Below are positions 1 to 9,537 of a stretch of DNA of 64,000 nt, piece by piece; positions within the stretch are counted from its first letter, which is position 1, and every line of letters starts with the position of its first letter. The DNA comes from Bacteroidota bacterium (GTDB lineage Bacteria; Bacteroidota; Bacteroidia; AKYH767-A; OLB10), in NCBI GenBank assembly GCA_016714535.1, contig JADKDR010000017.1, positions 1-64,000 of the forward strand, given 5' to 3'. Below the pieces are notes generated by a model that had not been told where the DNA came from, did no database searches, and saw only the letters and a program-made list of their open reading frames with translations. A program made the translations under genes and the position numbers.

Positions 1-485
1 CCACAGTGCATAGCATGACCGGAGATCAGAATTTGCACGATGCGCCACATAAAGATTTGCGTAGAGCGCGCAGTGCACCGGTTTCCATTATACCAACAAC
101 TACCGGAGCTGCAAAGGCATTAAACGATATCTTTCCTGAACTTAGTGGTAAACTCGGAGGTGCCGGTATTCGTGTTCCGGTTATAAATGGTTCGCTTACC
201 GATATAACCTGCATACTTACCAAGAGTGCAACCGTTGATTCGCTAAATGCCTTATTTAAAGAGGCTGCACAATCATCGCTCAAAGGAATTTTGGAATACA
301 CCGAAGATCCTATTGTAAGCATAGATATAGTTGGTAATATGCATAGCTGTATTTACGATGCTCAACTTACAAGTGTACTGGGTAACATGGCTAAGGTAGT
401 GGGATGGTATGATAATGAAATGGGCTACAGTACCCGGTTGTATGAGTTGGTAAAACTTTTGCAAAAAAAATACCCGCTTAATTAG
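1..485 (+). CDS. gap: Glyceraldehyde-3-phosphate dehydrogenase, 3' end (partial)
   Basis: The window opens inside this gene; the first full codon is at base 3. The remaining ~160 residues are the C-terminal part of the catalytic domain of phosphorylating GAPDH, which oxidises glyceraldehyde 3-phosphate to 1,3-bisphosphoglycerate in glycolysis. Visible hallmarks are TGDQNLHDAPHKDLRRAR, the PTTTGAAKA stretch, and the C-terminal WYDNEMGYS motif. The catalytic cysteine and NAD-binding domain lie upstream, outside the window. The stop codon TAG sits inside the left half of a transcription terminator, so the gene ends its transcription unit. The next gene is convergent. Identity is firm; which GAPDH paralogue this is cannot be told from the fragment. 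Confidence 0.95.
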   Translation, partial: TVHSMTGDQNLHDAPHKDLRRARSAPVSIIPTTTGAAKALNDIFPELSGKLGGAGIRVPVINGSLTDITCILTKSATVDSLNALFKEAAQSSLKGILEYTEDPIVSIDIVGNMHSCIYDAQLTSVLGNMAKVVGWYDNEMGYSTRLYELVKLLQKKYPLN

Positions 486-499
486 CGGGTATTTTTTTT
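463..499. terminator. Bidirectional rho-independent terminator
   Basis: A perfect stem TACCCGCT / AGCGGGTA with a five-base loop is flanked by eight A on the left and eight T on the right. It therefore serves both the rightward gap gene, whose stop codon it overlaps, and the leftward POT transporter gene. Confidence 0.9.
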
Positions 500-514
500 G
501 GACTTTATCAAACT

Positions 515-2314
515 TTAATTTATGCCATGCATCATTTTTTTCAGCATGGGGCATAATGCAAATAGCAATACTGCCGCTATTCCACACAACACTACAAACA
601 CCATAAAAAATTCGAATAAATTATGAATGGTGAACCCTGCAAAGGATGGGTACTTTACCGTAATTATGTTTTTTGATTTTATCAAGTTCAGTTGTTCTTC
701 CGATACAACAGTAGTTGTATCCTTAAACATGGTAGTAAATTTAAAATTGTTTTCCTTGGCAAGTTTGTCGTTAATTTCTGCACACTTGTTTTTAGCAAGT
801 AGATATAATTCTTTCCCCGAAGGGTCAACCTTGCCATCCAGTATTCCTTGTAAATCGATATTTTCTTTTTGTGCTGCAACAAACTGCTCGCTTGTTGGAG
901 GTAGGATAGAACCAAGTGTACCTGCAAGTGCATAGCCCGATGCATTGGATAAGAAAAACACCCCAAACAATAAAGAAGCAAAACGCTTGGGAGCAAGTTT
1001 ACCAACCAACGAAAGACCAATTGGCGACAGACACAATTCACCAAGAGTTTGAATAAGGTATAATAAAATCAACCACTTTACAGCAAGCATACCGCTTGTT
1101 CCAAGTTCTTTCACATTAAACGCTATAATAAAATAGCTAAGTGCAATCAATGCCAGCCCAAAGGATTGCTTCATGGGCGAAATAGGTTCTTTTCCATTTG
1201 CACGAAGTTTATCCCACAGAATACTGAAAGGAAAGGCAAGAATTACCACAAAAATACCATTGAATATTTGTACCATGGATGGAGGCATATCCCAACCAAA
1301 AAAGTTTCGATCGGTTTGGTTATCGGCAATAAAAGTTAATGAAGAACCAGCTTGTTCAAACGCTGCCCAAAAGAAAATGATAAAGAACGAAACAATGTAA
1401 ATTACAAGAATACGATCTCTTTCAATTTTGGTTAATGACTTATCGCTAATGATTAATCCGGCAAGTGTAAGTCCACTTCCATAGATAATGGAGTAAATAT
1501 AATTCTGACCGAATAGATAATGAAACACTGCTGCCAGGGCAACAAACGCGACTACCGAAATCATTAATGCCTGATTAGTAAACTGTGCCTTTTGCGATTC
1601 GCCTTCTTCAAAATCTGTGGCGTCATTTTTAGATGGTAAACCTCCTATTGGCTTGCCTTCAGGTGTCATCACATATTTATCTTTCAATAAGAAAAAGGTG
1701 ATTGATCCCAGTACCATGGCAACAGCCGCAGCAAGAAAGCCCCATTTAAAGGCAGAAACATCGCGCGTTCCATCTTCGGCAACTACATCGCCCACCAAAG
1801 GACAAATCAGCTGACCAAGGAATGCCCCGATATTAATACCCATATAGAAAATGGTAAAGGCTGTATCCAATTTATTTTTTTCGCTTTTGGGATACAAGCT
1901 GCCTACCATACTTGAGATGTTTGGCTTGAAAAATCCGTTTCCAAAAATAATTACTCCTAAAGCAATGTATAATAAGGTGCGTGCAAGCTCAAGATTGGAA
2001 TCGAATATACTCGCACTGAAAAATAAAAGTAATTGTCCGCAAGCCATAAGCATTCCACCTAGTAATATACAGTTTCGGTTTCCTAAAAACCGGTCGCTGA
2101 TAAAGCCACCCAGCATGGGTGTTAAATAACAAAGACCAAGAAAGCCCCCATAGATAATGGACGACTCTTCTTTGGACATCATCAATGCGTTGACAATAAA
2201 GAGTGTGAGTATGGTGCGCATTCCGTAAAAATTGAAACGCTCCCACATTTCGGTACCAAATAGCACCCATAATCCTTTAGGATGTTTGGTATCGGCTACA
2301 GCTGTTTTTGACAT
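515..2314 (-). CDS. Proton-dependent oligopeptide (POT/PTR2) family transporter
   Basis: Inner-membrane major-facilitator protein that imports di- and tripeptides with protons. The POT signature ExxERF is present at residues 22-27 (E-M-W-E-R-F), followed by FYGMR. The segment FFKPNISSMVGSLY near residue 125 matches the second PTR2 signature, and hydrophobic segments are spaced as in a 12-14 helix carrier. At 599 residues it is longer than the usual 450-500. The excess is a roughly 100-residue hydrophilic stretch (about residues 460-560) rich in Lys and Asp just before the last helices, a feature I associate with Bacteroidota members of the family. It stands alone, convergent with gap, and fits with pepD and the other peptidases here. 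Confidence 0.93.
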   Translation of the reverse strand: MSKTAVADTKHPKGLWVLFGTEMWERFNFYGMRTILTLFIVNALMMSKEESSIIYGGFLGLCYLTPMLGGFISDRFLGNRNCILLGGMLMACGQLLLFFSASIFDSNLELARTLLYIALGVIIFGNGFFKPNISSMVGSLYPKSEKNKLDTAFTIFYMGINIGAFLGQLICPLVGDVVAEDGTRDVSAFKWGFLAAAVAMVLGSITFFLLKDKYVMTPEGKPIGGLPSKNDATDFEEGESQKAQFTNQALMISVVAFVALAAVFHYLFGQNYIYSIIYGSGLTLAGLIISDKSLTKIERDRILVIYIVSFFIIFFWAAFEQAGSSLTFIADNQTDRNFFGWDMPPSMVQIFNGIFVVILAFPFSILWDKLRANGKEPISPMKQSFGLALIALSYFIIAFNVKELGTSGMLAVKWLILLYLIQTLGELCLSPIGLSLVGKLAPKRFASLLFGVFFLSNASGYALAGTLGSILPPTSEQFVAAQKENIDLQGILDGKVDPSGKELYLLAKNKCAEINDKLAKENNFKFTTMFKDTTTVVSEEQLNLIKSKNIITVKYPSFAGFTIHNLFEFFMVFVVLCGIAAVLLFALCPMLKKMMHGIN

Positions 2315-2459
2315 AGTTTAAGTAGTTTTTTTATTAAAATTAAAATTTGAAAGGTGGGCTAAAGTATATATTTTTTAGTCGTAACCAACTGCCAGCTTTA
2401 TTTTATATCAACGTTAACGAATATAATATGTCCTACGTAGTACATACTGAGAGAAATTC

Positions 2460-2467
2460 TATTTTTG
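2460..2467 (+). promoter_or_regulatory. Candidate -7 promoter element (TATTTTTG)
   Basis: Matches the Bacteroidota sigma-A -7 consensus TAnnTTTG about 80 bases before the kelch protein start. No clear -33 TTG was identified, so this is tentative. Confidence 0.35.
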
Positions 2468-2548
2468 TGAACTTCCGGAAATTTAACTTTTACATAGTTA
2501 AGTAGTTCCACGCACTTCAAATCACATATATTAATTAAAAACAGGAGA

Positions 2549-5098
2549 ATGAAATTAAAAACGTTTCTATTAACAGCTTTAACCGTAACCATATACGTTT
2601 CTGCCATTTCCCAGGGGCAATGGACGTGGGTAAGTGGCAATAACAATATCAATGTTAGCGCGGTTTATGGAACACAAGGTGTTCCATCGACAGCTAATCA
2701 CCCACATGCCTTTTACGAAACTAATGATTGGACCGATGCACAAGGCAACCTATGGATATTTGGAGGTCGTGTAGCCGCAGGCGATTGCTACGATGATGTA
2801 TGGCGTTACAATCCATATACAAGCGAGTGGACGTGGATGGCCGGCAACGCTACCGCCAATAAAACACCCGTGTATGGCACACTTGGTGTTCCCAATACCA
2901 ACAATACACCCGGTGCACGCCTATGCGCTCTTACATGGGTAGATAATAATGGAGATTTTTACATGTATGGTGGCAGCAACAATCAAGGTAAAAGGCACGC
3001 GGACCTTTGGAAGTTTAGCAAGGCCTCTTTAGCATGGACGTGGATTGATGGTTCGCAGCTAACCAATGTTAATGCTTTTAATGGCACCAAAGGGCAGTTT
3101 GGAAATTTGAATACACCCGGAAGCCGCGGAGAAACTACAGTTTCGTGGGTCGATAACACTAACAGATTGTGGTTTTTTGGTGGGCAAATGAATACCGCAT
3201 CCGATTTTTACAACGATGTATGGCAATATAATCTAACTACCAATCAATGGGCATGGATGGCCGGTAATAATGTATTTGGCCCAAATGCTGCTCCTAATTG
3301 GGGCACGCAGGGAGTACCTGCCTCAAGTAACACTCCGGGTGCGCGCAATGCCTTTGGACGTTGGCGCGATGCGCAAGGCAATCTGTGGATGTGTGGTGGT
3401 ATAAAATCAAATGGCAACAATGATGCTTTTAATGATATTTGGAAATATGATATTACTACCAATCAATGGACATGGATGTATGGAAGCGCGCAACCAAATG
3501 ATACCGGGAATTATTCGGCAAGTTGTTATTTCAACAATGTTGTGAAACCACGTGCACGCCACGAGAATAAAGCTGTTGTAAAAGATTCGAGGGGAAATGT
3601 ATGGATGTTTGGAGGTACCGATGCCGCAACCACTATTAACTTTCGCGATTTATGGATTTTTAATATGGATACGCTTCAATGGAAATGGATAGAAAATGAT
3701 GGAACAGCAACCACCACAGCCAATCATGGCACGCTGGGCGTTTATAATGCAAGTAATTTTATGCCTGCGCGAGATGGTGCCATTATGTTTACTGATACTA
3801 ATTGTAATGTCTATGTTTTTGGAGGAATACTAAGAGCCATTTTTGGGGCTTGTTGGTCAGATACATGGCGTTATACTCCTGATACCAATTGCGTGCCTTG
3901 CAAACCTATTCAGCCTGTTGTTGCCTCATTTTATGCAAACGACACTACCGTGTGTGTCAATAGTTTGCTCACCTTCGTTAGTAACTCATCAAGCAATGTT
4001 ACAAGCTATCAGTGGTATTTGCCCGGCAGTAATATTGGTAGCAGCACACAGCAAATAGTTAGCGGGGTTCAGTATGCTACTTCCGGAACGTATCCTGTGA
4101 CTTTAGTAGTAACCGATGGCCTGGTTATAGATAGCACTTCGCTTACTATCACGGTTACAGCTCCTCCGAAAAATTTTATAGGCAACGATACCATAGTTTG
4201 TAATGTACTAAGTTACACCATTGTCCCCGGAAGTTATCAAACATACTTGTGGAGCAATGGCAGCACCAATCAGGTATTAACCGTAATTACGTCAGGCATT
4301 TATTGGTTGGTTGTTAATGATGGAACATGCACCGGGGTCGATTCTATAAACGTAACTTTGCAGCCTTGCGCTGGGCCAACTGCTTCACTTATTGCAAGTA
4401 ACTATTTATTATGTGAAAAGGGTAGTATAGACTTTACTGATAATAGTGCCGGCAATCCAACACAATGGTTGTGGTACTTTACAGGGGCCAATCCATCAAC
4501 AAGCACGATGCAAAATCCTACTGGAGTTTTTTATCCCAATTATGGAGTCTTTGATGTTTCGTTGGTTGTAACCAATAGCTTTGGCAGCGACTCTTTGTTT
4601 TTTCCTAATTGCATTACGGTAGTTGCTAATCCACCTGCGCCATCTATTACGTATCAAAATAATGAGTTGTGCAGCAGCCCCGCAGTTGGTTACCAATGGT
4701 ATTTTAATAATGTGCCATTACCTAACGATACCACACAATGTTTTACTCCTGATAGCATCGGTAGTTATTATGTTATTATTACGGATACCAATGGTTGTAA
4801 TAGTGCAAGCCCTTCGTTTGTGGTTTCGGGCATTAACGATTTTCAAAATGCTGAAAATGCAACAACGTTGCATCCTAATCCCGGTCAGGATCTTTTTACC
4901 ATAACATTTTTACAAAATGTAAATACGGATGTATTGGTAACCGTATATGATGTAACAGGGAGAGAAGTGCTGTCTGTTTCTCAGGCCAACCATCCACAGG
5001 TATTAAATGTAGACTGTTCAACATGGAGCAAAGGGCTTTATCGCGTAATAGTAAATTACAATAATAAATCAGATGCCCTGCTATTTGAGAAGTTGTAG
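2549..5098 (+). CDS. Secreted kelch-repeat / PKD protein with T9SS sorting domain
   Basis: 849 residues. An N-terminal signal peptide (MKLKTFLLTALTVTIYVSA, likely cut before Gln) leads into six or seven kelch-type blades of about 60-70 residues, each with WTWM/V, YGTxGVP and a glycine pair followed by a D(L/V)W motif; these should fold as a beta-propeller. Residues ~460-760 are PKD/Ig-like domains (SYQWYLPG, TYPVTLVVTDG, WLWYFTG, FDVSLVVTN). The last ~80 residues form a type A T9SS sorting domain (LHPNPGQD ... VYDVTGRE ... GLYRVIV). The protein should be exported through the Sec and type IX systems and attached to or released from the surface. Ligand unknown. AGGAG lies just before the ATG, which is unusual for this genome. 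Transcribed alone. Confidence 0.88.
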   Translation: MKLKTFLLTALTVTIYVSAISQGQWTWVSGNNNINVSAVYGTQGVPSTANHPHAFYETNDWTDAQGNLWIFGGRVAAGDCYDDVWRYNPYTSEWTWMAGNATANKTPVYGTLGVPNTNNTPGARLCALTWVDNNGDFYMYGGSNNQGKRHADLWKFSKASLAWTWIDGSQLTNVNAFNGTKGQFGNLNTPGSRGETTVSWVDNTNRLWFFGGQMNTASDFYNDVWQYNLTTNQWAWMAGNNVFGPNAAPNWGTQGVPASSNTPGARNAFGRWRDAQGNLWMCGGIKSNGNNDAFNDIWKYDITTNQWTWMYGSAQPNDTGNYSASCYFNNVVKPRARHENKAVVKDSRGNVWMFGGTDAATTINFRDLWIFNMDTLQWKWIENDGTATTTANHGTLGVYNASNFMPARDGAIMFTDTNCNVYVFGGILRAIFGACWSDTWRYTPDTNCVPCKPIQPVVASFYANDTTVCVNSLLTFVSNSSSNVTSYQWYLPGSNIGSSTQQIVSGVQYATSGTYPVTLVVTDGLVIDSTSLTITVTAPPKNFIGNDTIVCNVLSYTIVPGSYQTYLWSNGSTNQVLTVITSGIYWLVVNDGTCTGVDSINVTLQPCAGPTASLIASNYLLCEKGSIDFTDNSAGNPTQWLWYFTGANPSTSTMQNPTGVFYPNYGVFDVSLVVTNSFGSDSLFFPNCITVVANPPAPSITYQNNELCSSPAVGYQWYFNNVPLPNDTTQCFTPDSIGSYYVIITDTNGCNSASPSFVVSGINDFQNAENATTLHPNPGQDLFTITFLQNVNTDVLVTVYDVTGREVLSVSQANHPQVLNVDCSTWSKGLYRVIVNYNNKSDALLFEKL

Positions 5099-5211
5099 TT
5101 TTTATTCCTGAATAAAAAGCAAGTAGTGCAAATGCTGCAAGCTTCACTGTTCTGAGAGCTCGATTTGGTTGCTAAGAAACTTGAAGGAGTGATTATTCTT
5201 ATAGCTGATAG

Positions 5212-5229
5212 CCGCTTGCAAAAAAGCGG
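5212..5229. other. Small hairpin upstream of the GT-C gene
   Basis: CCGCTT / AAGCGG stem of six pairs with a six-base loop, in the 203-base gap between the kelch gene and the GT-C gene. A T-rich tract begins some 15 bases later, too far for a standard terminator. Could be a weak terminator or leader structure. Confidence 0.35.
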
Positions 5230-5301
5230 GAGTGTTCAATTATTATTTTTTTTATCTTTTTGCAAAGTCTATTTCTACTTAATGAATGTCAATCGTTTTT
5301 T

Positions 5302-6774
5302 ATGAAGTTGAAAATTGAAACACTTGCTTTAATAGTTTTCAACCTTATCGTTCTTGGGTTGATTGTAAGCGTGGGAATTAATACAGTAAGCCTTGCCCAA
5401 ATCAATCCGGATGGAAGTTACTATTTGTCCTACAGCGAAAATATGTTCAAAGGATATAGACCATATACCGATATGGGTTTAGACTACATGCCATTCGTAA
5501 TTTATATTTTCTTTTTTTTCAAAATGATATTTAATGGTATTCAATATGAGCACTATTTAACGATACAAATTTTAAGCTATTTTCTTTCTGGTTTTCTTAT
5601 CTATTTAATTGTATTGCACTTTACTTTAAGGAATAAAATTGTTTCCATAACAGCCGGATTTTTATTTATCGGTTCTATTTTTACTTTTGATGGAATCTAT
5701 ATTATCCTTGAGCCTTACCTAATTGTCTTCGCACTATTAACCGTTCTTCTTTTAATTAAGGCTAACGAAAAGAACAATTCACTCTTGTTTTTGTTCGCTG
5801 GTTTTTTTTCAATTTGTTGCTTTTTTTGTAAGCAATATGGTGTCCTTATTTATCCCGCTGTGGCTATCTATTTTTTGTGGCAGTACTATAGCAAGGTTAT
5901 TAAATTAAAAAATATGTTTACATTTTTTATGGGAATAGTAACAGCTTCAATTTTGTTTTTGGCTTTTTTGTTTTTAATACACCGCGTAGAGCCTTCAGGT
6001 TTTTTTTATTCAATATTCAAACCCCAATATGTTGATAGTTATCCAAATTTATCAATTAATGCATTCATCTCTTTTTTTAGATACTCTGTATTTTATGTAT
6101 TCCCCATTATCATGTTATTTCCATTTATTTTTATAGAAAAAAATAGCAAACACTTTCCGCAGGTTTTATTAGTGATAGTAGCGGCTGCTAGCTTTTTTTC
6201 AGTGATGATTGTAAGACAATATCCGCACTATTTTCAATTGTCATTACCATTCTTAATTATCAGTATCTTTATTTTACTGGAGAAAACAAAGGAGATAATG
6301 CCTTTTTTTAAATTAATCAGATTGTATCATTTAGCCTTTTTATTAATGATTTTTTCCATGTTTATTACCATAGTCAGATTGAAACAGTTAAACGAGTATT
6401 TGATTGGAAATTATAGCATAAAGCAAACCCAACTCAGCAATGCATTAACAATTAATAAATATATTCCGGCAAGAACATTAACTACTAATCTAAGTGCAAC
6501 TCTTTCTTTTTCTTATTTGTGCGAATTGATTCCTCCCGATTTTAAGCAATCGGGATTTAATTTCTATCTTAGAAATGAACAGGCTATTCCCAATAAAACG
6601 TTCGAGCAGATTGACCAAAGAATAAAGCCAAACATTTTGAATAGTGAGTTTGTGCTAACAGATACAATTAGTGAAACATCATTTCCGGGAGTCAATGTTT
6701 TTTTGATTCAGCAGCAATTTAATAAAATTGTAACCACCAATAGTGGATTAAGTATTTGGAAAAAAAAGTATTGA
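5302..6774 (+). CDS. GT-C fold membrane glycosyltransferase-like protein (GT39/ArnT-like)
   Basis: A ~490-residue, very hydrophobic protein with some 10-12 predicted membrane helices. The first periplasmic loop contains NPDGSYYLSYSENMFKGYRP followed by YTDMGLDYMP. In GT39/ArnT/PMT-type transferases this is where the acidic catalytic residue and the 'G..PY.D....PP' motif lie, here with the acid in NPDG. Such enzymes move sugars from polyprenyl-phosphate carriers onto lipids or proteins at the outer face of the inner membrane. I chose the ATG at 5302 rather than 5260 because the 14 extra residues would sit before an otherwise typical membrane start. No partner glycosylation genes flank it, so donor and acceptor are unknown. 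Confidence 0.7.
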   Translation: MKLKIETLALIVFNLIVLGLIVSVGINTVSLAQINPDGSYYLSYSENMFKGYRPYTDMGLDYMPFVIYIFFFFKMIFNGIQYEHYLTIQILSYFLSGFLIYLIVLHFTLRNKIVSITAGFLFIGSIFTFDGIYIILEPYLIVFALLTVLLLIKANEKNNSLLFLFAGFFSICCFFCKQYGVLIYPAVAIYFLWQYYSKVIKLKNMFTFFMGIVTASILFLAFLFLIHRVEPSGFFYSIFKPQYVDSYPNLSINAFISFFRYSVFYVFPIIMLFPFIFIEKNSKHFPQVLLVIVAAASFFSVMIVRQYPHYFQLSLPFLIISIFILLEKTKEIMPFFKLIRLYHLAFLLMIFSMFITIVRLKQLNEYLIGNYSIKQTQLSNALTINKYIPARTLTTNLSATLSFSYLCELIPPDFKQSGFNFYLRNEQAIPNKTFEQIDQRIKPNILNSEFVLTDTISETSFPGVNVFLIQQQFNKIVTTNSGLSIWKKKY

Positions 6775-6853
6775 TGTTAATCCAATTTGCATATTAATCA
6801 GCATGCCCTTATTAATGTTGTAAAAAATTGATTTTTGCTTTCGGCCTAAAAGT

Positions 6854-6861
6854 TATCTTTG
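6854..6861 (+). promoter_or_regulatory. Promoter -7 box (TATCTTTG) of lipA
   Basis: Exact match to TAnnTTTG, 55 bases before the lipA start. TTTG at 6834-6837 and TTG at 6828-6830 upstream could each act as the -33 element. Confidence 0.6.
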
Positions 6862-6916
6862 CCATTCGAATTATCTGCAAACATTACAAAGGTATGTTTG
6901 CAATTTACAAGGTAGT

Positions 6917-7786
6917 ATGAAAGAAGAAACAGTTGCCGCTAATGAGCGAGTTAAAAAGCCGGAATGGTTGCGTGTAAAACTTCCAATAGGTGAGGAGTAC
7001 CGTACAGTGCGTGGCTTGGTTGATGAGTATAAACTGCACACCATTTGCGAAAGTGGAAATTGTCCAAACATGGGCGAGTGTTGGGGGGCAGGCACGGCCA
7101 CATTTATGATTTTGGGAAATATATGTACCCGCTCGTGTGGATTTTGTGCTGTAGCAACAGGCCGCCCTTCTGCCGTTGATAAGCAAGAGCCACAGCGCGT
7201 AGCAGAGTCTGTTAAACTTATGAAAGTTAAGCATTGCGTAATCACTAGTGTCGATAGAGATGACCTAAAAGATGGTGGTGCTAACATTTGGGTAGAAACC
7301 ATTGGAGCCGTGCGTAAACTTTCTCCGGATACAACCCTCGAAACACTAATACCTGACTTTGCAGGAAAATGGGAAAACCTTCAGATGCTGATTGATGCCG
7401 CACCCGAAGTGCTTTCACATAACCTTGAAACGGTGCGCAGGCTTACCAAACAAGTGCGCGTGCAGGCTAAGTATGATCGCAGCCTTGAGCTACTTAAGCG
7501 CGTTAGCAATTCTGGCTTAAGAACCAAGTCTGGTATTATGCTGGGGCTTGGCGAAACCGATGATGAGATTGTTGAATCCATGCAAGATTTGAGAAATAAC
7601 GGTGTTCACATACTTACCTTAGGCCAATACCTGCAGCCTACCAAAGCACATTTGCCAATATCAGAATTTATTACTCCCGAGCGATTTGCACATTACAAAC
7701 AACTAGGTATGCAAATGGGATTTAGGTATGTAGAAAGCGGACCATTGGTACGCTCAAGCTATCATGCCGAAAAGCACCTGTTCTAA
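6917..7786 (+). CDS. lipA: Lipoyl synthase
   Basis: Radical SAM enzyme that inserts two sulfurs into octanoyl groups on the lipoyl domains of pyruvate and 2-oxoglutarate dehydrogenase and the glycine cleavage H protein. Both iron-sulfur cluster motifs are intact: the auxiliary cluster C44-x4-C49-x5-C55 (CESGNCPNMGEC) and the radical SAM cluster C70-x3-C74-x2-C77 (CTRSCGFC). The C-terminal RSSYHAE segment carries the serine that ligates the auxiliary cluster. 289 residues, a normal length. folC follows on the same strand after about 20 bases and may be co-transcribed. The lipB octanoyltransferase is not in the window. Confidence 0.97.
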   Translation: MKEETVAANERVKKPEWLRVKLPIGEEYRTVRGLVDEYKLHTICESGNCPNMGECWGAGTATFMILGNICTRSCGFCAVATGRPSAVDKQEPQRVAESVKLMKVKHCVITSVDRDDLKDGGANIWVETIGAVRKLSPDTTLETLIPDFAGKWENLQMLIDAAPEVLSHNLETVRRLTKQVRVQAKYDRSLELLKRVSNSGLRTKSGIMLGLGETDDEIVESMQDLRNNGVHILTLGQYLQPTKAHLPISEFITPERFAHYKQLGMQMGFRYVESGPLVRSSYHAEKHLF

Positions 7787-7808
7787 AAAAAGTTCTTGAC
7801 TTTTGCCT

Positions 7809-9095
7809 ATGGACAATTACCCGCTTACTTTAGAATATCTATATGCACAATTGCCCATGTTTCATCGCATTGGTGCGGCTGCGTATAAAGCTGATTTGGA
7901 CAATACATATGCATTGCTTCACATGGTGGATAATCCCCATTTGAATTTGAAATGTGTGCATGTAGCAGGTACCAACGGCAAGGGCAGTGTATCGCACTGC
8001 CTGGCTAGCATCTTACAAGAAGCCGGATATAAAACCGGCCTTTATACTTCTCCACACCTCAAAGATTTTCGCGAGCGTATACGTATTAATGGAAAAATGA
8101 TTAGCAAGCGCGCAGTTGTTGAGTTTGTAAGGAATTATAGGAATGAATTTGAACAAATCAAACCTTCTTTTTTTGAGTGGACCGTAGCACTGGCTTTTGA
8201 TTTTTTCCACAAACAAAAAGTGGATATAGCAATTATTGAAACCGGACTTGGAGGACGCCTCGATAGCACCAATGTTATTCAACCGCTGGTATCGGTTATT
8301 ACCAATATAAGTTTCGACCATCAAAATTTGCTTGGCAATACACTGGAGCAAATTGCTTTTGAAAAGGCAGGCATTATTAAAAATAAAATTCCTGTTGTGA
8401 TTGGGGAGTATGATAAAAAAGTTTCGCAAGTGTTTATTAGCAAAGCGAAAGAACAACAAAGCTATCTTTATTTTGCTTCGCAAAAATTTAAAATAATCTC
8501 GCATATAGTAAGCGATGATTTACTAAAAATTGGTATTAGAGATTGTGAGCTAAATAAAGAACTAAAAGTGAGCCTTGCCCTTACCGGCAATTATCAATTG
8601 AATAATGTTTGCACCATTATGCAAACGGTGGCATTGTTAAGGAACACCTTGCCAATTTCTAATACTGCATTAAAACGGGGCTTAACCAAAGTGGTTAAGA
8701 ATACCGGACTGCAAGGCCGTTGGCAACAACTTAACAAAAGCCCTCTGGCAGTTTGCGATACCGGACATAATCAGGCAGGTATTCAAGAGGTTTTAAAAAA
8801 TATAAGACGATACTCGTTTGAAAAATTGCATATAGTAATTGGGGTTGTAAATGATAAGGATGTGAGTGCCATGTTGAAGTTATTACCAGCAAAGGCAACT
8901 TATTATTTTTGTAAACCATCCATACCCCGAGGTTTGGATGTGCTGCATTTGCAACAACTGGCAGCTAGCTTTAAACTGTATGGCGAAGTTTACACTACGG
9001 TAAGGAATGCTTATAGACAAGCAATAAAGAATGCAAACAAAGGAGATTTTATTTTTGTTGGAGGCAGCACGTTTGTTGTAGCCGAAGTTATTTAA
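7809..9095 (+). CDS. folC: Bifunctional folylpolyglutamate / dihydrofolate synthase
   Basis: ATP-dependent Mur-ligase-type enzyme that adds glutamate to dihydropteroate and to folates. The P-loop VAGTNGKGS lies near residue 50, then TSPHLKDFRERIRING (folate-binding), the ETGLGGRLDSTN signature with the Mg-binding residues, and the C-terminal domain with CDTGHNQAG. About 428 residues, typical of FolC. I start it at the ATG at 7809; a TTG two codons earlier is possible but less likely. Its 3' end overlaps the end of the convergent SnoaL-like gene by eight bases. Confidence 0.94.
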   Translation: MDNYPLTLEYLYAQLPMFHRIGAAAYKADLDNTYALLHMVDNPHLNLKCVHVAGTNGKGSVSHCLASILQEAGYKTGLYTSPHLKDFRERIRINGKMISKRAVVEFVRNYRNEFEQIKPSFFEWTVALAFDFFHKQKVDIAIIETGLGGRLDSTNVIQPLVSVITNISFDHQNLLGNTLEQIAFEKAGIIKNKIPVVIGEYDKKVSQVFISKAKEQQSYLYFASQKFKIISHIVSDDLLKIGIRDCELNKELKVSLALTGNYQLNNVCTIMQTVALLRNTLPISNTALKRGLTKVVKNTGLQGRWQQLNKSPLAVCDTGHNQAGIQEVLKNIRRYSFEKLHIVIGVVNDKDVSAMLKLLPAKATYYFCKPSIPRGLDVLHLQQLAASFKLYGEVYTTVRNAYRQAIKNANKGDFIFVGGSTFVVAEVI

Positions 9096-9459
9096 AAGCG
9101 CCATCTGCATTGATTGCCTCTTTAGGCAACATCATGCCAATATCCCACAGCTCTGCTATCTTTTCAATTTCGAATCTGCAAATATGCACTACCGCAATTC
9201 CGGCAGCACCTTCATTTGTTTTAATATGAGAGTGCAAGGCAACAATATTTTCTTCTTCAATTACATGATATACCTTTAATATCTTTCCCGGAAATTCTAC
9301 TTCGTTTTTCAACATTGCTTCGGCAAGGTTTTCTTTTCCTGCCTTAGTATATGCATTGTGATGAGTAAAATTTGAAGAGGTGTATTTTTCATATGCTTCT
9401 GAAATATTTCCTGCAATGATTTGGGTTATAAAATCAAGCGCGATTTTTTTATGACTCAT
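9088..9459 (-). CDS. SnoaL-like / NTF2-fold protein
   Basis: 123 residues with the layout of SnoaL-like aldol-condensation family proteins: helix pair, then a Y-T-S-x-N-F-T-HHN segment (residues ~26-36) where the family carries its pocket His/Asn, and late strands HICRFEIEKIAELWDIG resembling the 'RVENGKIVEHWD' end of the fold. Small soluble protein; substrate unknown. No signal peptide. It is convergent with folC (8-base overlap of the ends) and divergent from the lipoprotein gene that follows, so it forms its own transcript. Confidence 0.75.
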   Translation of the reverse strand: MSHKKIALDFITQIIAGNISEAYEKYTSSNFTHHNAYTKAGKENLAEAMLKNEVEFPGKILKVYHVIEEENIVALHSHIKTNEGAAGIAVVHICRFEIEKIAELWDIGMMLPKEAINADGAFK

Positions 9460-9496
9460 TTAACTGATTATTTAGTTGTTAAATATACGTTTTGAT

Positions 9497-9504
9497 TACA
9501 TTTG
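9497..9504 (+). promoter_or_regulatory. Promoter -7 box (TACATTTG) with -33 TTG
   Basis: TACATTTG matches the Bacteroidota consensus, and a TTG at 9476-9478 lies 18 bases upstream, the expected spacing. It is 33 bases before the lipoprotein start codon. Confidence 0.65.
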
Positions 9505-9537
9505 GAGAGTAATAAAAACACGCTTAAAATGAATTGA

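Noticed and set aside
5099..5121. TTTTTATTC / GAATAAAAA stem after the kelch gene as a terminator
   Set aside because: The apical loop would be only two bases and the stem is all A/T, so it is unlikely to be stable.
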